The notes under the pieces are model-generated. The model saw only the letters and a program-made list of their open reading frames with translations, searched no databases and had not been told where the DNA came from. Shown one piece after another: positions 48,096 to 60,201 of a stretch of 64,000 nt of DNA. Made by a program: the position numbers and the translations under genes. This DNA is from Daphnia pulex (Eukaryota; Arthropoda; Branchiopoda; Diplostraca; Daphniidae), in NCBI RefSeq assembly GCF_021134715.1, contig NC_060027.1:5022001-5086000 (forward strand), given 5' to 3'. Position 1 is the stretch's first letter, and each line of letters begins with the position of its first letter.

Positions 48096-50266
48096 CCGTT
48101 GAACCATCATCATTTTGGCTCGTTGGACGATTGTGCCATCAGTTTGCGACTGCGGGGACTTTCGCTGTTTTATTGTTGCATGTGTACATGGACCATTTTT
48201 TTTTTATTCCAAATAAAAAAGGGAATGATTACTCAACTATTCAATGATGGAGTCGAATTGTAAAATGATTATGGTCTTTCCAGTTATGCTGCTTTTTCAT
48301 TGCATAACGTACGGGAATTTTTTGGGCGTATGTAATAGCAGTGCAGCAAACAGTAGAAGCGAGCTCAAATCATTTGCATATTTGTTTAAAAAAATTTGAA
48401 ATGTAGGCTACAGTGGGGGATTTTTCTGTTATTTCCACGTTATTATTATTTCCTCGAACTTTGATTAGTAAATCATTTCTTACAAAATTTTCTTTGTTTT
48501 CGGGCGAAATTGTTCAAGAACAGACACAAAAAAAAGGAGACGAAGGACAAATGTGGATACGGTGATGCTTAATTTATTCCTGGTTTTTTTGCTTATACAA
48601 CATCAAACAGCGCGCCAACCATGTAAGGTAGCAGAGAATTTGCATTGCTCAGATTTCTGTCATTGATTTCATCTAGAAATGTCTCCCTTCCATTAGATGC
48701 ACAAACAACAGCGACATCCCGTTATTTCTCGTTAAATTAACAATATTAAAAATATTAAAAACAAGAAAATAAATCGATTGGTGAGAATGCGACGTCTGCT
48801 AAGAGACAAAATGAGCGGCTAGTTCAAAATCCAAATATGGGCATGAACTCCGACGAGATGTTCTCTTTTTGTTTCTAGTCCAAGCTAATTATATAGTACA
48901 GCTTAAGGCCAACGGGTTCTAGCTACTACTCTAGCATCGTTTGCGTCCAAAACTCTGTCAAGAGGTAAAATCCTTAACAAGAAGAAGAAAAAAAGGCACA
49001 AGGCTTTGTTAAAACACAAAATTTAATTAGTCGCTCATTTTCTTTGTTAATCCTCTATTGTCCGGATGCGAGCACAACAAACCATTCCGCGCTCCCGTTC
49101 CCGCCAGGGCCTCAACCAATTCTCTAACGCAACACAACAGCTCTCGTTTCATTTTGTTTTTTAATTACATCTGAATTATTAAAGGAAGTATAATAGAGGA
49201 AGAAGACAAAATTCTGTTACTTGTTTTACTCTATTGGTTTACGATCTCATTTTTGTTTATTTCACGATCGATAAAAAATTATTGAATTAAATAAAAAATG
49301 TGAACATTTATATTAGACCAGCCTTGAATAAGCAGTGCAGCAGTGAAAGGCCGGAATAATCCCCCGAAATTCTGACATCGTTATCGCGCGTTATTATTGC
49401 GGTTTGCCGTTGGGTTTGCGGAGAACGCCATATTACACATTTATAATTCGGCATTAAAAGTTTGTCGAGTCTATATTGCGTTCCTTAGCTCTCTTATATA
49501 CACTACTTTTAGATAGGCGGATAAGATAGCAGATAAATTCCTTTATTTTTAACAGCTCGGCGCGTGTATAAAAGTATGCCGTCGGCAGCAGTCGCATTGT
49601 CGCTGTTTGTTTCTCTCTGTCGGCGTGAATTTTCGGTTTTTGCTTCTCGCGGCGGAACTTACCTCACGAAGAGTATCTAGACAAGTTGAGGCCAAGGCTG
49701 AAATCGGCTTCTCTGTGGGCCAAGGCCGCAGCACCTCTAAACACTCATGGATTTACATTTTTTTCTTCTTCTTCTAGTTTTTCGGTCGTGTTATTTTCTT
49801 CTTTTTCGTCTATTTCGGCCGCTGGCTTTCGACCAATGAGAAGAGCGGAGCGGGATGGTCTCAGATTCGTTCGTCTCGATTCTTCCCCCCCATTCCCCCA
49901 TTTCAAGGCGGAGCACGGCACGCCTATAGCCTCGCCATCCCGCGTTGACAAAAGACTAGGTAGCGTCGCTGACCGTTCCGCTTAGACGAAAATCACGCGT
50001 TTGGCATGTAGGAACTTGTTTACCTTTCCAATCGACTCTCTTTCGCTCTTACCCGTTCACTTGCAAACACACACTTCACATCGCTCTCCTCCCGGTGCTG
50101 TTGTTTTACTTTTTCTTGTATTGTATTCGCGCTCGCGACGTATACTAAACTCGCAATTCCGACCATTGCCTCCACCCTCTGGCCTTCTGCCCACCTGTAG
50201 CTGCTGTTTCGGCCATTTCAAGTCTCACAAAAAAAGAAAAGAAAAGAGGAAAACCCATTCGGCGAG
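48096..50266. other. Intergenic region between FLVCR-like copies A and B
   Basis: Holds the copy A 3' UTR with AATAAA at 48212-48217, then AT-rich DNA, and the copy B promoter and 5' UTR (CpG-richer from about 49560). A 99-codon ORF at 49686 and its antisense partner look like chance frames in this richer stretch. Confidence 0.5.
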
Positions 50267-52582
50267 ATGGTGTCAGACCAGGAGACAAACCAATTGCGTT
50301 ATCAGTATTCTCCCATAAGTCCGGCAGTCGGGAGAGAAGAACAAATCGTTGCTGGCCAAGAAGAGGAGGAAGTTGTTGGCGCAGCAGAAGAGGAAGTGCA
50401 GGCCATGCTGGACAACGTCAAAAGTGTCGCTCCCATCATCGGTGCCATTAGTGGAGCGCTGCAGCCCGTCAAGAATCATTCATCAACGGCGTCGTCGATG
50501 GAAACCAAAGTGTACGCCCGACGATGGGTCATGCTCATCATTTTCGTTCTCGTCTTTATGACCAACGCTTTCCAGTGGATTCAGTTCTCCATCATCAACA
50601 ATTTAATCACAAAGTGAGTGACAATTAAACAAATTAATGTATTTTGGTTTCATTTTGCGGAATTATCTGTTCGTTCTATCGCGTGATGTGCAGGTATTAT
50701 GGCGTCGAGAGTTCGACTGTTGACTGGACTAGTTTGGTTTTCATGGTCGCCTACATTCCCTTAATTTTCCCTGGGGCCTGGATCATGGACAAGATGGTAC
50801 TATTCAAACTTAAAGTTCAAATGAAACAGAAATGTTTTAATTGCAGAAAAATTTGAATCCATATAATTTTCCACAGGGTCTGAGAGTGACGTTATTGCTC
50901 GGTGCTTTCGGAACGACAGCCGGAGCTTGGACGAACGTCATGAGCGTCGCACCCGATCGGTTTAATTTTTTAGTTTGATAATTAAGTCACTCAATGCAAC
51001 ATTTAACCATCATTATTTTTGGTATCAATTTCGTTATTCAGATTTTACGTCGCCCTAATGGGTCAAACGCTTTCGGCAACGGCCCAGGTCTTCCTTTTAG
51101 GTCCGGCTCTAAAAATGTTTATGGATATTTCACGAATGAATAAAATTGTAATTTATTATTTGTTTAAAAAAAAAGGAGTTTCTCCCAACGTAGCGGCAGT
51201 CTGGTTTGGCCCGGAACAAGTTTCTTCAGCTTGTGCCATTGGCGTCTTCGGTAGTCAGGTGAGGCAGAAATATTTTTAGCTCTGACATTGAAAGCAGCAG
51301 ACATATGAGTTAAAACTTTGAAATTATATGGATGTAGTTCGGTATCGCTCTGGGTTTTCTCATCCCACCCATTTTGGTTAAGGATCATGAACTTAAGGAA
51401 GCCATTGGCGACGATTTGCTTTTCATGTTTTACATCGTTGCCGGAGTCTCCACTCTATTACTGCTGACCGTTATCATCGGTAATTTGAATTCTTTATATT
51501 TTTCTGTAAGTCCACTTCTATATAACCTCGCTAAAAATTTACGACGTTACTAGTTTTCCAAGCCAAGCCAAGCTTGCCACCGAGCACGGCTCGCTACCTG
51601 GCGGCCCAACAGCCTTCGCCCACCCCGTTGACCTACTACCAGTCCGTCAAACGGATTGTCACCAATCGGAATTACATTTTGCTCTTGTTCACTTACGGCA
51701 TCAACGTGGGAGTGTTTTACGCCATGTCGACCTTGTTGAATCAGGTCGTTCTCCAACACTTTCCGGTAAGAAACAGCACAATAACACCCTTGATCGTGAT
51801 TATTGGTACCAAAAATGTATAACCGTTTTGATTTTCCAAGGGCGAAGAGGAAAATTGTGGCCGAATAGGATTGACTATCGTCTTGTGCGGTATGGTTGGC
51901 TCGGTCCTGTTTGGCTTCATTCTCGACAAGACCCATAAATTTAAGTAAGTTGCTGTCGTGTGTCGTCCCCCTTCGCGTTTGGTTATCTGTGCTATAATTC
52001 ACGACCGGTTGACCTCGGTGAGATTCCAATGTTTGTTTTTCAACTTTTATCCTTCGCCACCATTTAGGGAAACTACTCTAGCTGTCTACATTTTCGTTTT
52101 GGCCAGCATGGCCGCCTATACTTTCACCTTTAAGTTGGATCACATTGCCATAACTTTCGTCACGGCCGGAGTTACCGGGTATCTAGCTAACATTATATTA
52201 CACATTTGTTTGATGTCTTTTTTGGGCTTCATAAAAATTGGGTTTGGCCAATTTTTGATGACGTATTGTTCGTTTCAGGTTTTTTATGACGGGATACTTG
52301 CCAGTGGGATTTGAATTTGCAGCTGAATTGACCTATCCGGAACCCGAGGTGACGTCAGCCGGACTGCTGAATGCCTCGGCCCAGTTCTTCGGCATCATTT
52401 TTACTATTCTCGGCGGATGGTTATTGGGAAATTACGGCTCTCTGGTTTGCAATGGAACAATGCTGGGCGCTTTGCTGGTGGGGGCCGCTCTGACGCTGCC
52501 CATTCGGGCCGAATTGAAACGTCAAAAGGCCAACCAGACGGGCGAGGAATCGAAAGATGCCATTAAAGACGGCAATCCTTGA
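50267..52582 (+). CDS. FLVCR-family (SLC49) major facilitator transporter, copy B
   Basis: Second tandem paralogue, 515 aa from ten exons: 50267-50613, 50694-50796, 50877-50959, 51042-51100, 51176-51258, 51338-51479, 51554-51765, 51841-51944, 52068-52178 and 52279-52582. It has a longer, Glu-rich soluble N-terminus than copy A. Family landmarks: [69 protein letters not shown] and [21 protein letters not shown]. The exon equivalent to copy A's third is split by two extra introns (50960-51041 and 51101-51175). The second of these is 75 nt, has no in-frame stop and ends in an A-run instead of a pyrimidine tract, so a 25-residue read-through isoform is conceivable. Poly(A) signal at 52817-52822. 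Confidence 0.92.
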
Positions 52583-55380
52583 CTTTGGCTTTGTATTTAT
52601 TAAACAATCATTTCTGGAAATTTATATTCGAGATGCATCTCTCTCTCCAACTTTCCATATTTATATTTGTCAGTTCCATTTCTAATAACAATAAGGGTTT
52701 TTTTTTTTTATAATTCAGTGAAATTCATTGAAATGTCCGGTCCATTTGTATTTCTCATATATTTAAATTAAATTAATTTGTTTCTCTGCGGTAATAGTTG
52801 AATTTGTTCAAATGAGAATAAACGCCATTCAAAATCTGAGACTCCATATCAATTATAATTAATTCTAACTATATCTTATCAAAATTCCGTTGGTCTCAAT
52901 TAGACCCGTATTACAATCGACCTCAACCAAGATCAGCCAGCATAGTTTGAACGAGTTTTCGTTCGTGATAGGATTTAAGAACTAGTTCCACATGTACAGG
53001 CATGCACATGATGGACGATGTTCCTGGTTAATAAATAACCAAGTATTTGAGACAAAAGGCGAGTCCTTCAAGTAAAGAAAGACCTCGACCCACCTACGCC
53101 GCCGCTGCATTATTTTCTGGCTGCGCTAGCTGTGCTGGACTATACGGGGCGAGGTGTAAAATCCCAACGAGTGTCATTTTCGTGACGTCCGAAATGGGCT
53201 GTGAGCCTGCTGGCTGCTGCTGATTATCACCCTCCCGCTGCGCATATAGTCGTGTGTCATCTGAAAGCTTCGGACTTATACGAGGCCGCTCACTTTAATG
53301 GACTTTACCGACCTGTCAAGATGTATTATTGCGCTGTGAGACGGCGTATAGGCACGCTTTAACGGCGTTGAGCAAGAGAAAAGGGAAATAAGTGACCGTG
53401 AAACGAACTCTCATTTTTTTGGCAATATTGTCGATTCGAAATGTGCACACACACAAACGCAGATGGCATATACAGGGATAGCTAGGAATCGTTCTCCGAG
53501 AACGTTCATTTATATTTGACTTCTACTAACGGAGACTTGCTTTAACTTTCGCAAAAAAGAGAGACACAAGAAAAAGCATTATTACGTAGACATCTATAGT
53601 GGTAGTTAAAAGGATAAAGCCAAAGTCGAAAAAAAACAAGGACGGCGGACCTTTTTTAGTAGAAAGGAAAAATTTGCTATGGTTAATTGTTGTTCACCAT
53701 AACAAAACGTTAGTGCTGCCATCATGAGGTCAAAAAAATTTTTACAATTTTACTTGTCATTTATTTAAAAAAATGCAATTTATAATCTTAATATAAATCA
53801 TAAATCATTTATCAATCATTCATCATTATAAATCATTTATAAGCCACTTAAATTGGAGTCGATGTATGGATTGGCTCCAATTACTTCAAATATAAATGTC
53901 CAGTGCACCAGTGTGTCATCGCGCTCGTAGCCAAGTGGTTGGAGCGTGGGAAAGTGATAAGTTCTTATGTTGGTTCAGATATACTTACATGATGGTCTAG
54001 TACAACTTCTAGTACGAAACAATTCTCGTGTTCCTGCAGGCATGTGTATTAAGTATTGGGCGATAATGAGTTCGGCTTTATCGGTAGATAGCTACGTGTT
54101 TACATAAGGATTATATACTCCAAGACTTGGTACCTAACACATAACTTAAGGCGTACTACACTAGACTTGTATCTGGATCAGCGTTTCGTTTATAAATAGT
54201 CAACAGTTACAATTTTTGAAAAAGTAACGAGGTTTCGAAATTATTTTCTAAAATTATTATTTTTAAAAAATTTGTAACATAAAATAGCGGGAACTAATAA
54301 TCTCTTAATCAGAGAAGTTCTTCATCGTTCAAAACCTTGTTCCCTCGATTTCATTTTTTCATTTCGTTTTTTAAGACCTACACAAACACAAAACGTTTTC
54401 ATTACATTTTTTGGGGTTTTATTTTATTTTTAGTTGAATGAAATTCATAAATTCCGTTGTCTGGTAAAACCCGAAAAAAAACGTGTTACAATTTATTTGA
54501 TTTACAGTGCATGTGTAAATATGTGCTATTGCTATAGATTGCGCAAAATATTTCCAATTATTGCATCCGCAAAAGCGATAGCTTAAGCATAATAATCAGG
54601 TCATGGAAACAAATGGCCAATGTTATTGCCGATGTTTCGACACGACGGGAAACAAAAAGTCCTGAATAAATTGGGTTTTATACCATCAGCCATAGCCAAC
54701 ATTTAGGTTGAGACATATTCGACTTTTGATTTGATCTTGAGAATTGACTTGTTGAGTTGATCACAGATTGTACGCTTGACTTGAATGCATTAAAAAACCT
54801 AGATTCAACAATGTACTACGTGAGACTCTTCAATGTCAGCTTCATACAACCCGAAATGGAACTCTGTCTGTCCTTTAATGCCTCTTTATTTTTCATTCAA
54901 AATCATGGACCGATGGGGCCTCATTCATAACTTCCTAGCGGTTTACAAATCTATGCCAAGGTATAATATAAATAATCAAAATGCCACTTTTAGATTGATA
55001 ATTGAACATTAAAAATCTACCAGATAAACTAAATTGAGTTATCATTCATTATTTGTGTTATTTCCTTAAAAAAGCCAAGCTTTAGTAGGGGAGACCGGAC
55101 CCATACTATATTGGACTACAATGCAACATACATATTACTGCATGACTGTCACTAATCAATCATATTATGCATAACTATTTACTTTGGTTTTTGGTTAACG
55201 GATTGTGAGAACAGCTGAGACCAGTGACCGTGGTTTTGCCCGCATTTATTTTAGCTCGCGTTATGCAATTTAAGACGAGGTAATAACGGGATGTGTAACA
55301 GGCGTTATATGACGATAAGGTGGGAGGATGCCAAACCAGGTAATTAAATTAACCTCTACAGTTTTCAACAGATGAATGTC
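52583..55380. other. Intergenic region downstream of FLVCR-like copy B
   Basis: Copy B 3' UTR with AATAAA at 52817-52822, then AT-rich DNA. From about 53790 to 53845 a degenerate short repeat of the form AAATCATTTAT recurs. A tRNA-like SINE head follows at 53921. I see no ORF with a domain. Confidence 0.5.
53921..53990 (+). mobile_element. Probable tRNA-derived SINE head / degenerate tRNA
   Basis: The bases 53928-53938 (TAGCCAAGTGG) match the RNA polymerase III A box. GGTTCAGAT at 53972-53980 resembles a B box, 44 nt downstream, the normal tRNA spacing. The seven bases before the A box (GCGCTCG) have no matching 3' acceptor strand, so it is not a functional tRNA. It most likely derives from a Ser- or Leu-type tRNA, as in many arthropod SINEs. 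The element's 3' end could not be set. Confidence 0.4.
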
Positions 55381-55453
55381 GGGGATGTAGCTCAGATGGT
55401 AGAGCGCTCGCTTAGCATGCGAGAAGTACGGGGATCGATACCCTGCATCTCCA
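55381..55453 (+). tRNA. tRNA-Ala (anticodon AGC), copy 1
   Basis: 73 nt with a full cloverleaf. The acceptor GGGGATG pairs with CATCTCC (one G-T), with A as discriminator. D-arm TAGCTCAGATGGTAGA, anticodon stem CTCGC/GCGAG with AGC in the loop CTTAGCATG, and a T-arm with loop ATCGATA, the A54 form common in arthropod tRNA-Ala. There is no intron and no encoded CCA beyond the discriminator. A T4 run at about 55459 can terminate polymerase III. Confidence 0.97.
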
Positions 55454-55945
55454 AATCCTTTTATTCAAAAATTTTAATGATTTTAAAATTTCACTTAACG
55501 CCTAACAAAATATATGTTTCCGTAACCCATATAGGAGCACTAGAGCAGAGCATGATTTTTTTCCACAGGAATTCTTTACACCTTGCTTTTGAGATTCGCT
55601 CCACTTGAATTAAAGTTTTCAAACTCAACGTTGGATGACATCTGATGTTCACGGGATGTTCCATTAAATCCCACAGTAATTTTTTTCTTTTACACATCTA
55701 TGAACCTGAAAAAATGTATTTAGCTACAATTTTAATTCCAGAAAATTTTCCATTAATCAAATCAATCGTGAATCAACAGGCGCAATAGCAGGAATGTGCA
55801 CACATAATAATTTTTTATGTAGCATTATGCTAATAACTTCTTGTCTATATGTTCATTCTATCATTAGGATTCGGGAACAGGAATACGTGATCACGATTTA
55901 CCTTGCAACGACAAATTATACGTCTTGCGAGTGTCGATGAAGCAT
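55454..55945. other. Spacer between the two tRNA-Ala genes
   Basis: 492 bp of AT-rich sequence. The five bases immediately before the two tRNAs differ, although both follow a GATGAA motif. A minus-strand frame of 68 codons has no domain. Nothing else seen. Confidence 0.5.
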
Positions 55946-56018
55946 GGGGATGTAGCTCAGATGGTAGAGCGCTCGCTTAGCATGCGAGAAGTACGGGGAT
56001 CGATACCCTGCATCTCCA
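55946..56018 (+). tRNA. tRNA-Ala (anticodon AGC), copy 2
   Basis: Identical over all 73 bases to the copy at 55381 and in the same orientation, 565 bp downstream. A T6 run at 56026-56031 is a strong polymerase III terminator. Confidence 0.97.
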
Positions 56019-57783
56019 GAAATACTTTTTTCTCACTTACAGCGACAACTTAACCATGTACAACTCTGAGTGGTTTCTTATTTTACTGTAAAATTATACA
56101 AAAATTAAAATTCCTTTATAAACATAAGAAAAACCATGGAATAAGAAAAGATTAAAAAATTTATAATTTCGGAAATTGCTGAAATTGGAAATTTCGGAAA
56201 ACCACTATCTATAATCGTGCTTGTAGAATAAACTGGAATACTCGGCTAATAAGCTTCCCAGTTTCCAGTTAATTTTGTTGATACTGTTAATACTGTTGCA
56301 ATTATTAGTTGATAATTAATTGATCAGGTTGTTTCCGACTCTTTTTCTGATGGTTTGCTTGACGCAAAAGAAAACGAAAAAAATTGGAAATTTCGGAAAA
56401 TCTCGAAAAATTGAAGGCATATGAAATTTTGGTAAACGTGAAAAAACCCTGGAAAAACCCATCACCAGAATATCCACGCAAAATTTCTGCAGTTTCACTT
56501 TTTAGAAAGAAAGTCGAGAAATAACCCTTGAAACAATTTAGGCTAACACAAAATAAGGAGTAATCAAGATAAGATGTACAAATTCTTATAATTGTAAATA
56601 AGTGTATTGTAAGTGTATTATAAGTGTTGAGTGTTGGTAGTAACGTTTACCGTTTACCACACCACACCCATGCCATTTGATTGTTTCCGTTGCCGTGCCT
56701 TATTACCAATTTTGCATGTTTGGACGGAAGTCAACAGCATTTAGAATGGCAACTTTCTCAAAACCCGAAGACGACAGTTTTTGATCAGTATCCGTCCCTT
56801 TCTGTTACTACAGTTTCAGTTACTCTGACATAGCAAAGTCTATATCTGTAAAGAACATGTGCGGAGAGAAGCTTCAGTCGCAACAGCGCTCAACAGAGAA
56901 AGTTGTTTGGCGAGTTCAAACGATTTCTAAAAGCTAGAGTCCGTATAGAGACATTTTTGGACATACCGAGACTTTATTGTGTGAGGTGCTGATCCCTATA
57001 AATCATACTATATACCAACCATGCCAATTGATTTCACAAGTTTGCGATTTCTAAGTGAAATTTTGGCTCCACCCATCACATCTTCCACAAAAGGCGGACA
57101 AAAGGTTTGAAATTCCGAACCAGTTTGGTTTCGAATCAGTTTTAGATTGTTCGTCTACGAGTATAAACCTCTGAAATTCCGTCCACACCTCTCTATAAGG
57201 CTATACATTTCTGTAATTATCGTTTTTGGGAATTAACAGAACGTCCAGTTTTTTGGTGATAACCTCTACAGAACGTCTAAACCAAGCAAATTGCAAATCC
57301 TCATTTCCAAACTGTAAGTTATACTACACGCCACGCACCCTAACATAATGACGTTATTTGTTCATCTGATCTCATTGTAGTATTGTACGTATATACGTGA
57401 GGTGGCAACTTTTGATCCAATTATCTGTTTGATTTTATTCACTTTCATCGCCTTCTTACTTTTAACTTGAATTTCTCTTTTCGGGTTTTAATATTTTTAG
57501 CAAAGCGTTGCTCTAATATTCTTTGAGACTCGGCAAAATGTTGTACGCTTCTTTGCACAGCGATAATGGGTCATAATGCGCTAAACCGTACACATTTTGG
57601 ATTCTTATAAGGATACCTTTACTAAAAATATCCTATTGTCCATTCTAATCTAAATATATATATTTTTCTTTCAAAGTTTCAATCATTCTCACCTTTGTCC
57701 TGCTGGAATTCCAGCTTATAATTACATCTTTACAATTTTGTTATTTATTAGACACCTTTTGAAGTGAATTTTCACAAGAAGAA
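56019..57783. other. Intergenic region before FLVCR-like copy C
   Basis: AT-rich. The string TTGGAAATTTCGGAAAA occurs twice (about 56185 and 56386). The last few hundred bases should contain the copy C promoter and 5' UTR. No other gene is visible. Confidence 0.5.
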
Positions 57784-59897
57784 ATGGCGAAAAATAAATT
57801 GCAAGTTAATTTCCCGGAAGACGTAAAAGAGTTGAGTAAAGGAACAACAGCAAATCATCATAATCAGCACCTGCACCTTTCTATTAATGACCCATCTCCT
57901 GTGGCGAATACAAAAGTGTACTGCCGCCGATGGCTGATGCTTTTCATTTTCGTTTTGGTGTTCATGACCAACGCCTTTCAGTGGATTCAATTTTCAATCA
58001 TCAACAACTTGATTATGAAGTAAAGGATTCATTTTAGAAATGTGATACTTGGGCAACCATGACTATAGCTCTGATATTTATTCTTGTTTGCTTTTTCCAC
58101 ACATTTTTCCGCATTACTCAGATATTATGGAGTAGGAAGTCAAGCCGTTGATTGGACAAGCTTGGTTTTTATGGTAGTTTACATTCCATTCATCATTCCT
58201 GGAGCATGGATTATGGACAGAATGGTAAAAATGATCAATGATTAATGCAATTTTTTTTGTTTCTTTCGATTTCTAATTTTTAAATTTTTAATTAAGGGTT
58301 TGCGAGTCACCGTTCTACTGGGAGCCATCGGGTCCACTACAGCAGCATGGATCAACGTTATGGGCGTTGCACAGGATCGCTTTTACGTAATTGATGAATA
58401 AGTTTTACATGTATTAGAAAATGAATAACAAAGATTTCATTTTATTCAAACAAGGTGATTCTCATAGGTCAGACAATCGCATCTATCGCTCAAGTTTTTG
58501 TGTTGGGAGTTTCTCCCAATGTGGCGGCCGTTTGGTTTGGGGCAGATCAAGTTTCGCTAGCATGTTCTGTCGGGGTATTTGGAAATCAGGTAAAAACTTA
58601 CAGAGACTCAGAGAGATTGATTGAATTATACTAACTTGTTCAGTTTAGATAGGTGTGTCTCTTGGATTTTTAATCCCTCCGATGATGGTAAGAGACCACG
58701 ATAACTTGGAAGACATTGGAACGGACTTGAAGCTTATGCTTTACATTGTAGCCGGATATTGCTCCGTGTTGCTCTTTACCGTCATTTTTGGTATAAACTA
58801 TAAAACTAAATCTATATTATTATTATATACACTATAATCATTTCTGTTACGGATGGTGAGTGTAGTTTTCCAAGCCAAACCTCCTCTACCGCCAAGTGGG
58901 GCTCAAAGCCTTTCATCCAAACAATCGTCCGCTACTTTTTCGGAATACTTTCAATCGCTGAAAAACATTATAACCAATAAGGGTTTCCTACTGCTTTTCA
59001 CTTCCTATGGGATCAATGTCGGCGCCTTTTACGCCATGTCCACTTTGTTGAATCAGACGGTTCTGCTTCACTTTCCGGTATATAACGTTTACTACAACAG
59101 TCATCGCATAATGTGTACAAAATATTCTATTGTTAATTGTTCATTTTGTTCTGCTGGAAATATTTCAGGGCGAGGAGAAAAATTGTGGCCGAATAGGGTT
59201 GACTATTGTCGTGTGCGGTATGTTTGGGTCCATTCTTTTCGGAGCTATCCTTGACAAAACCCATAAATTCAAGTAAGTTTAGTTGCTTGTGCCACTATAT
59301 ATACAGATTCTGAGATTAATTGACGTCTGCAAATACTGTAATTTTAAGCTAGATAATTACAACAATTTTTTCTAGGGAAACGACTTTGGTGACATACTTC
59401 TTTGCCCTAGTTGGAATGGTAACTTACACTTTCACTTTCCGACTTGAATATATTCCCATCACTTTTGTTGCGGCAGGAATCGCTGGGTAGGTTTAGCTCT
59501 CATACAATATCTTTTTATCAATGAATAATGGTTTAAAAGAGCATGCAATTTTTAATATTGTTTGAATTGTCTGTATAGTTTTTTCATGACGGGATATCTG
59601 CCCGTGGGATTTGAATTTGGCGCCGAATTAACTTATCCGGAACCCGAAGTCACTTCGGCGGGGTTGTTGAACGCCTCCGCCCAGGTTTTTGGCATCACCT
59701 TCACACTTCTGGGAGGTTGGCTGTTGGGAACCTATGGCTCCATGGTGTGCAACTGTTTATTATCAATGGCGCTGCTGGTTGGTTTCGCCATGACTTTCCC
59801 CATACGCCCGGAGCTTCGCAGACAAAAGGCCAATCAAGAATCCATTTTCGCTATCCTGGGTGGCGAAAAAGTCAATCCTTTGCCAGTTTCTGCTTGA
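57784..59897 (+). CDS. FLVCR-family (SLC49) major facilitator transporter, copy C
   Basis: Third tandem paralogue, 483 aa from nine exons: 57784-58019, 58122-58224, 58297-58386, 58455-58589, 58649-58790, 58866-59077, 59169-59272, 59376-59486 and 59579-59897. It has a short soluble N-terminus containing a His-rich patch (HHNQHLHLS). Landmarks: [91 protein letters not shown] and [13 protein letters not shown]. It looks closer to copy B than to A in helices 1-2 (shared [17 protein letters not shown]). One extra intron (58387-58454) splits the exon equivalent to copy A's third, seven bases from the first extra intron of copy B. Poly(A) signal at 59943-59948. It converges with CFAP36. Confidence 0.93.
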
Positions 59898-60201
59898 AAA
59901 TTGAAATGCAGTAGTATATAGCTTTATAATTGTTACGGTAAAAATAAAGAAAGTAAAAGCCGTTTATTCAGGTCAGATATCGCTCTTCCGTATATGCAAT
60001 ACACGCGCTGTGTTAATCTAGTAATTAAAATTCGACTTACTACATGTGCAAGGTGTTTAAATAAATCCCGTATTTCATAGTTCTGAATTTAAATGTTTGA
60101 AAATGTGACGTGCTAAAATAATAACGCAGACATGTTTTACAATAAATATTTTAAATAAAATTTAAAGAAAAAGTTTTATCTTGAAGATATAAAACAAGAT
60201 T
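59898..60201. other. Convergent 3' ends of FLVCR-like C and CFAP36
   Basis: 304 bp shared by two 3' UTRs. It holds AATAAA for copy C at 59943-59948. No separate CFAP36 signal is seen beyond the one that overlaps its stop codon. Confidence 0.6.
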
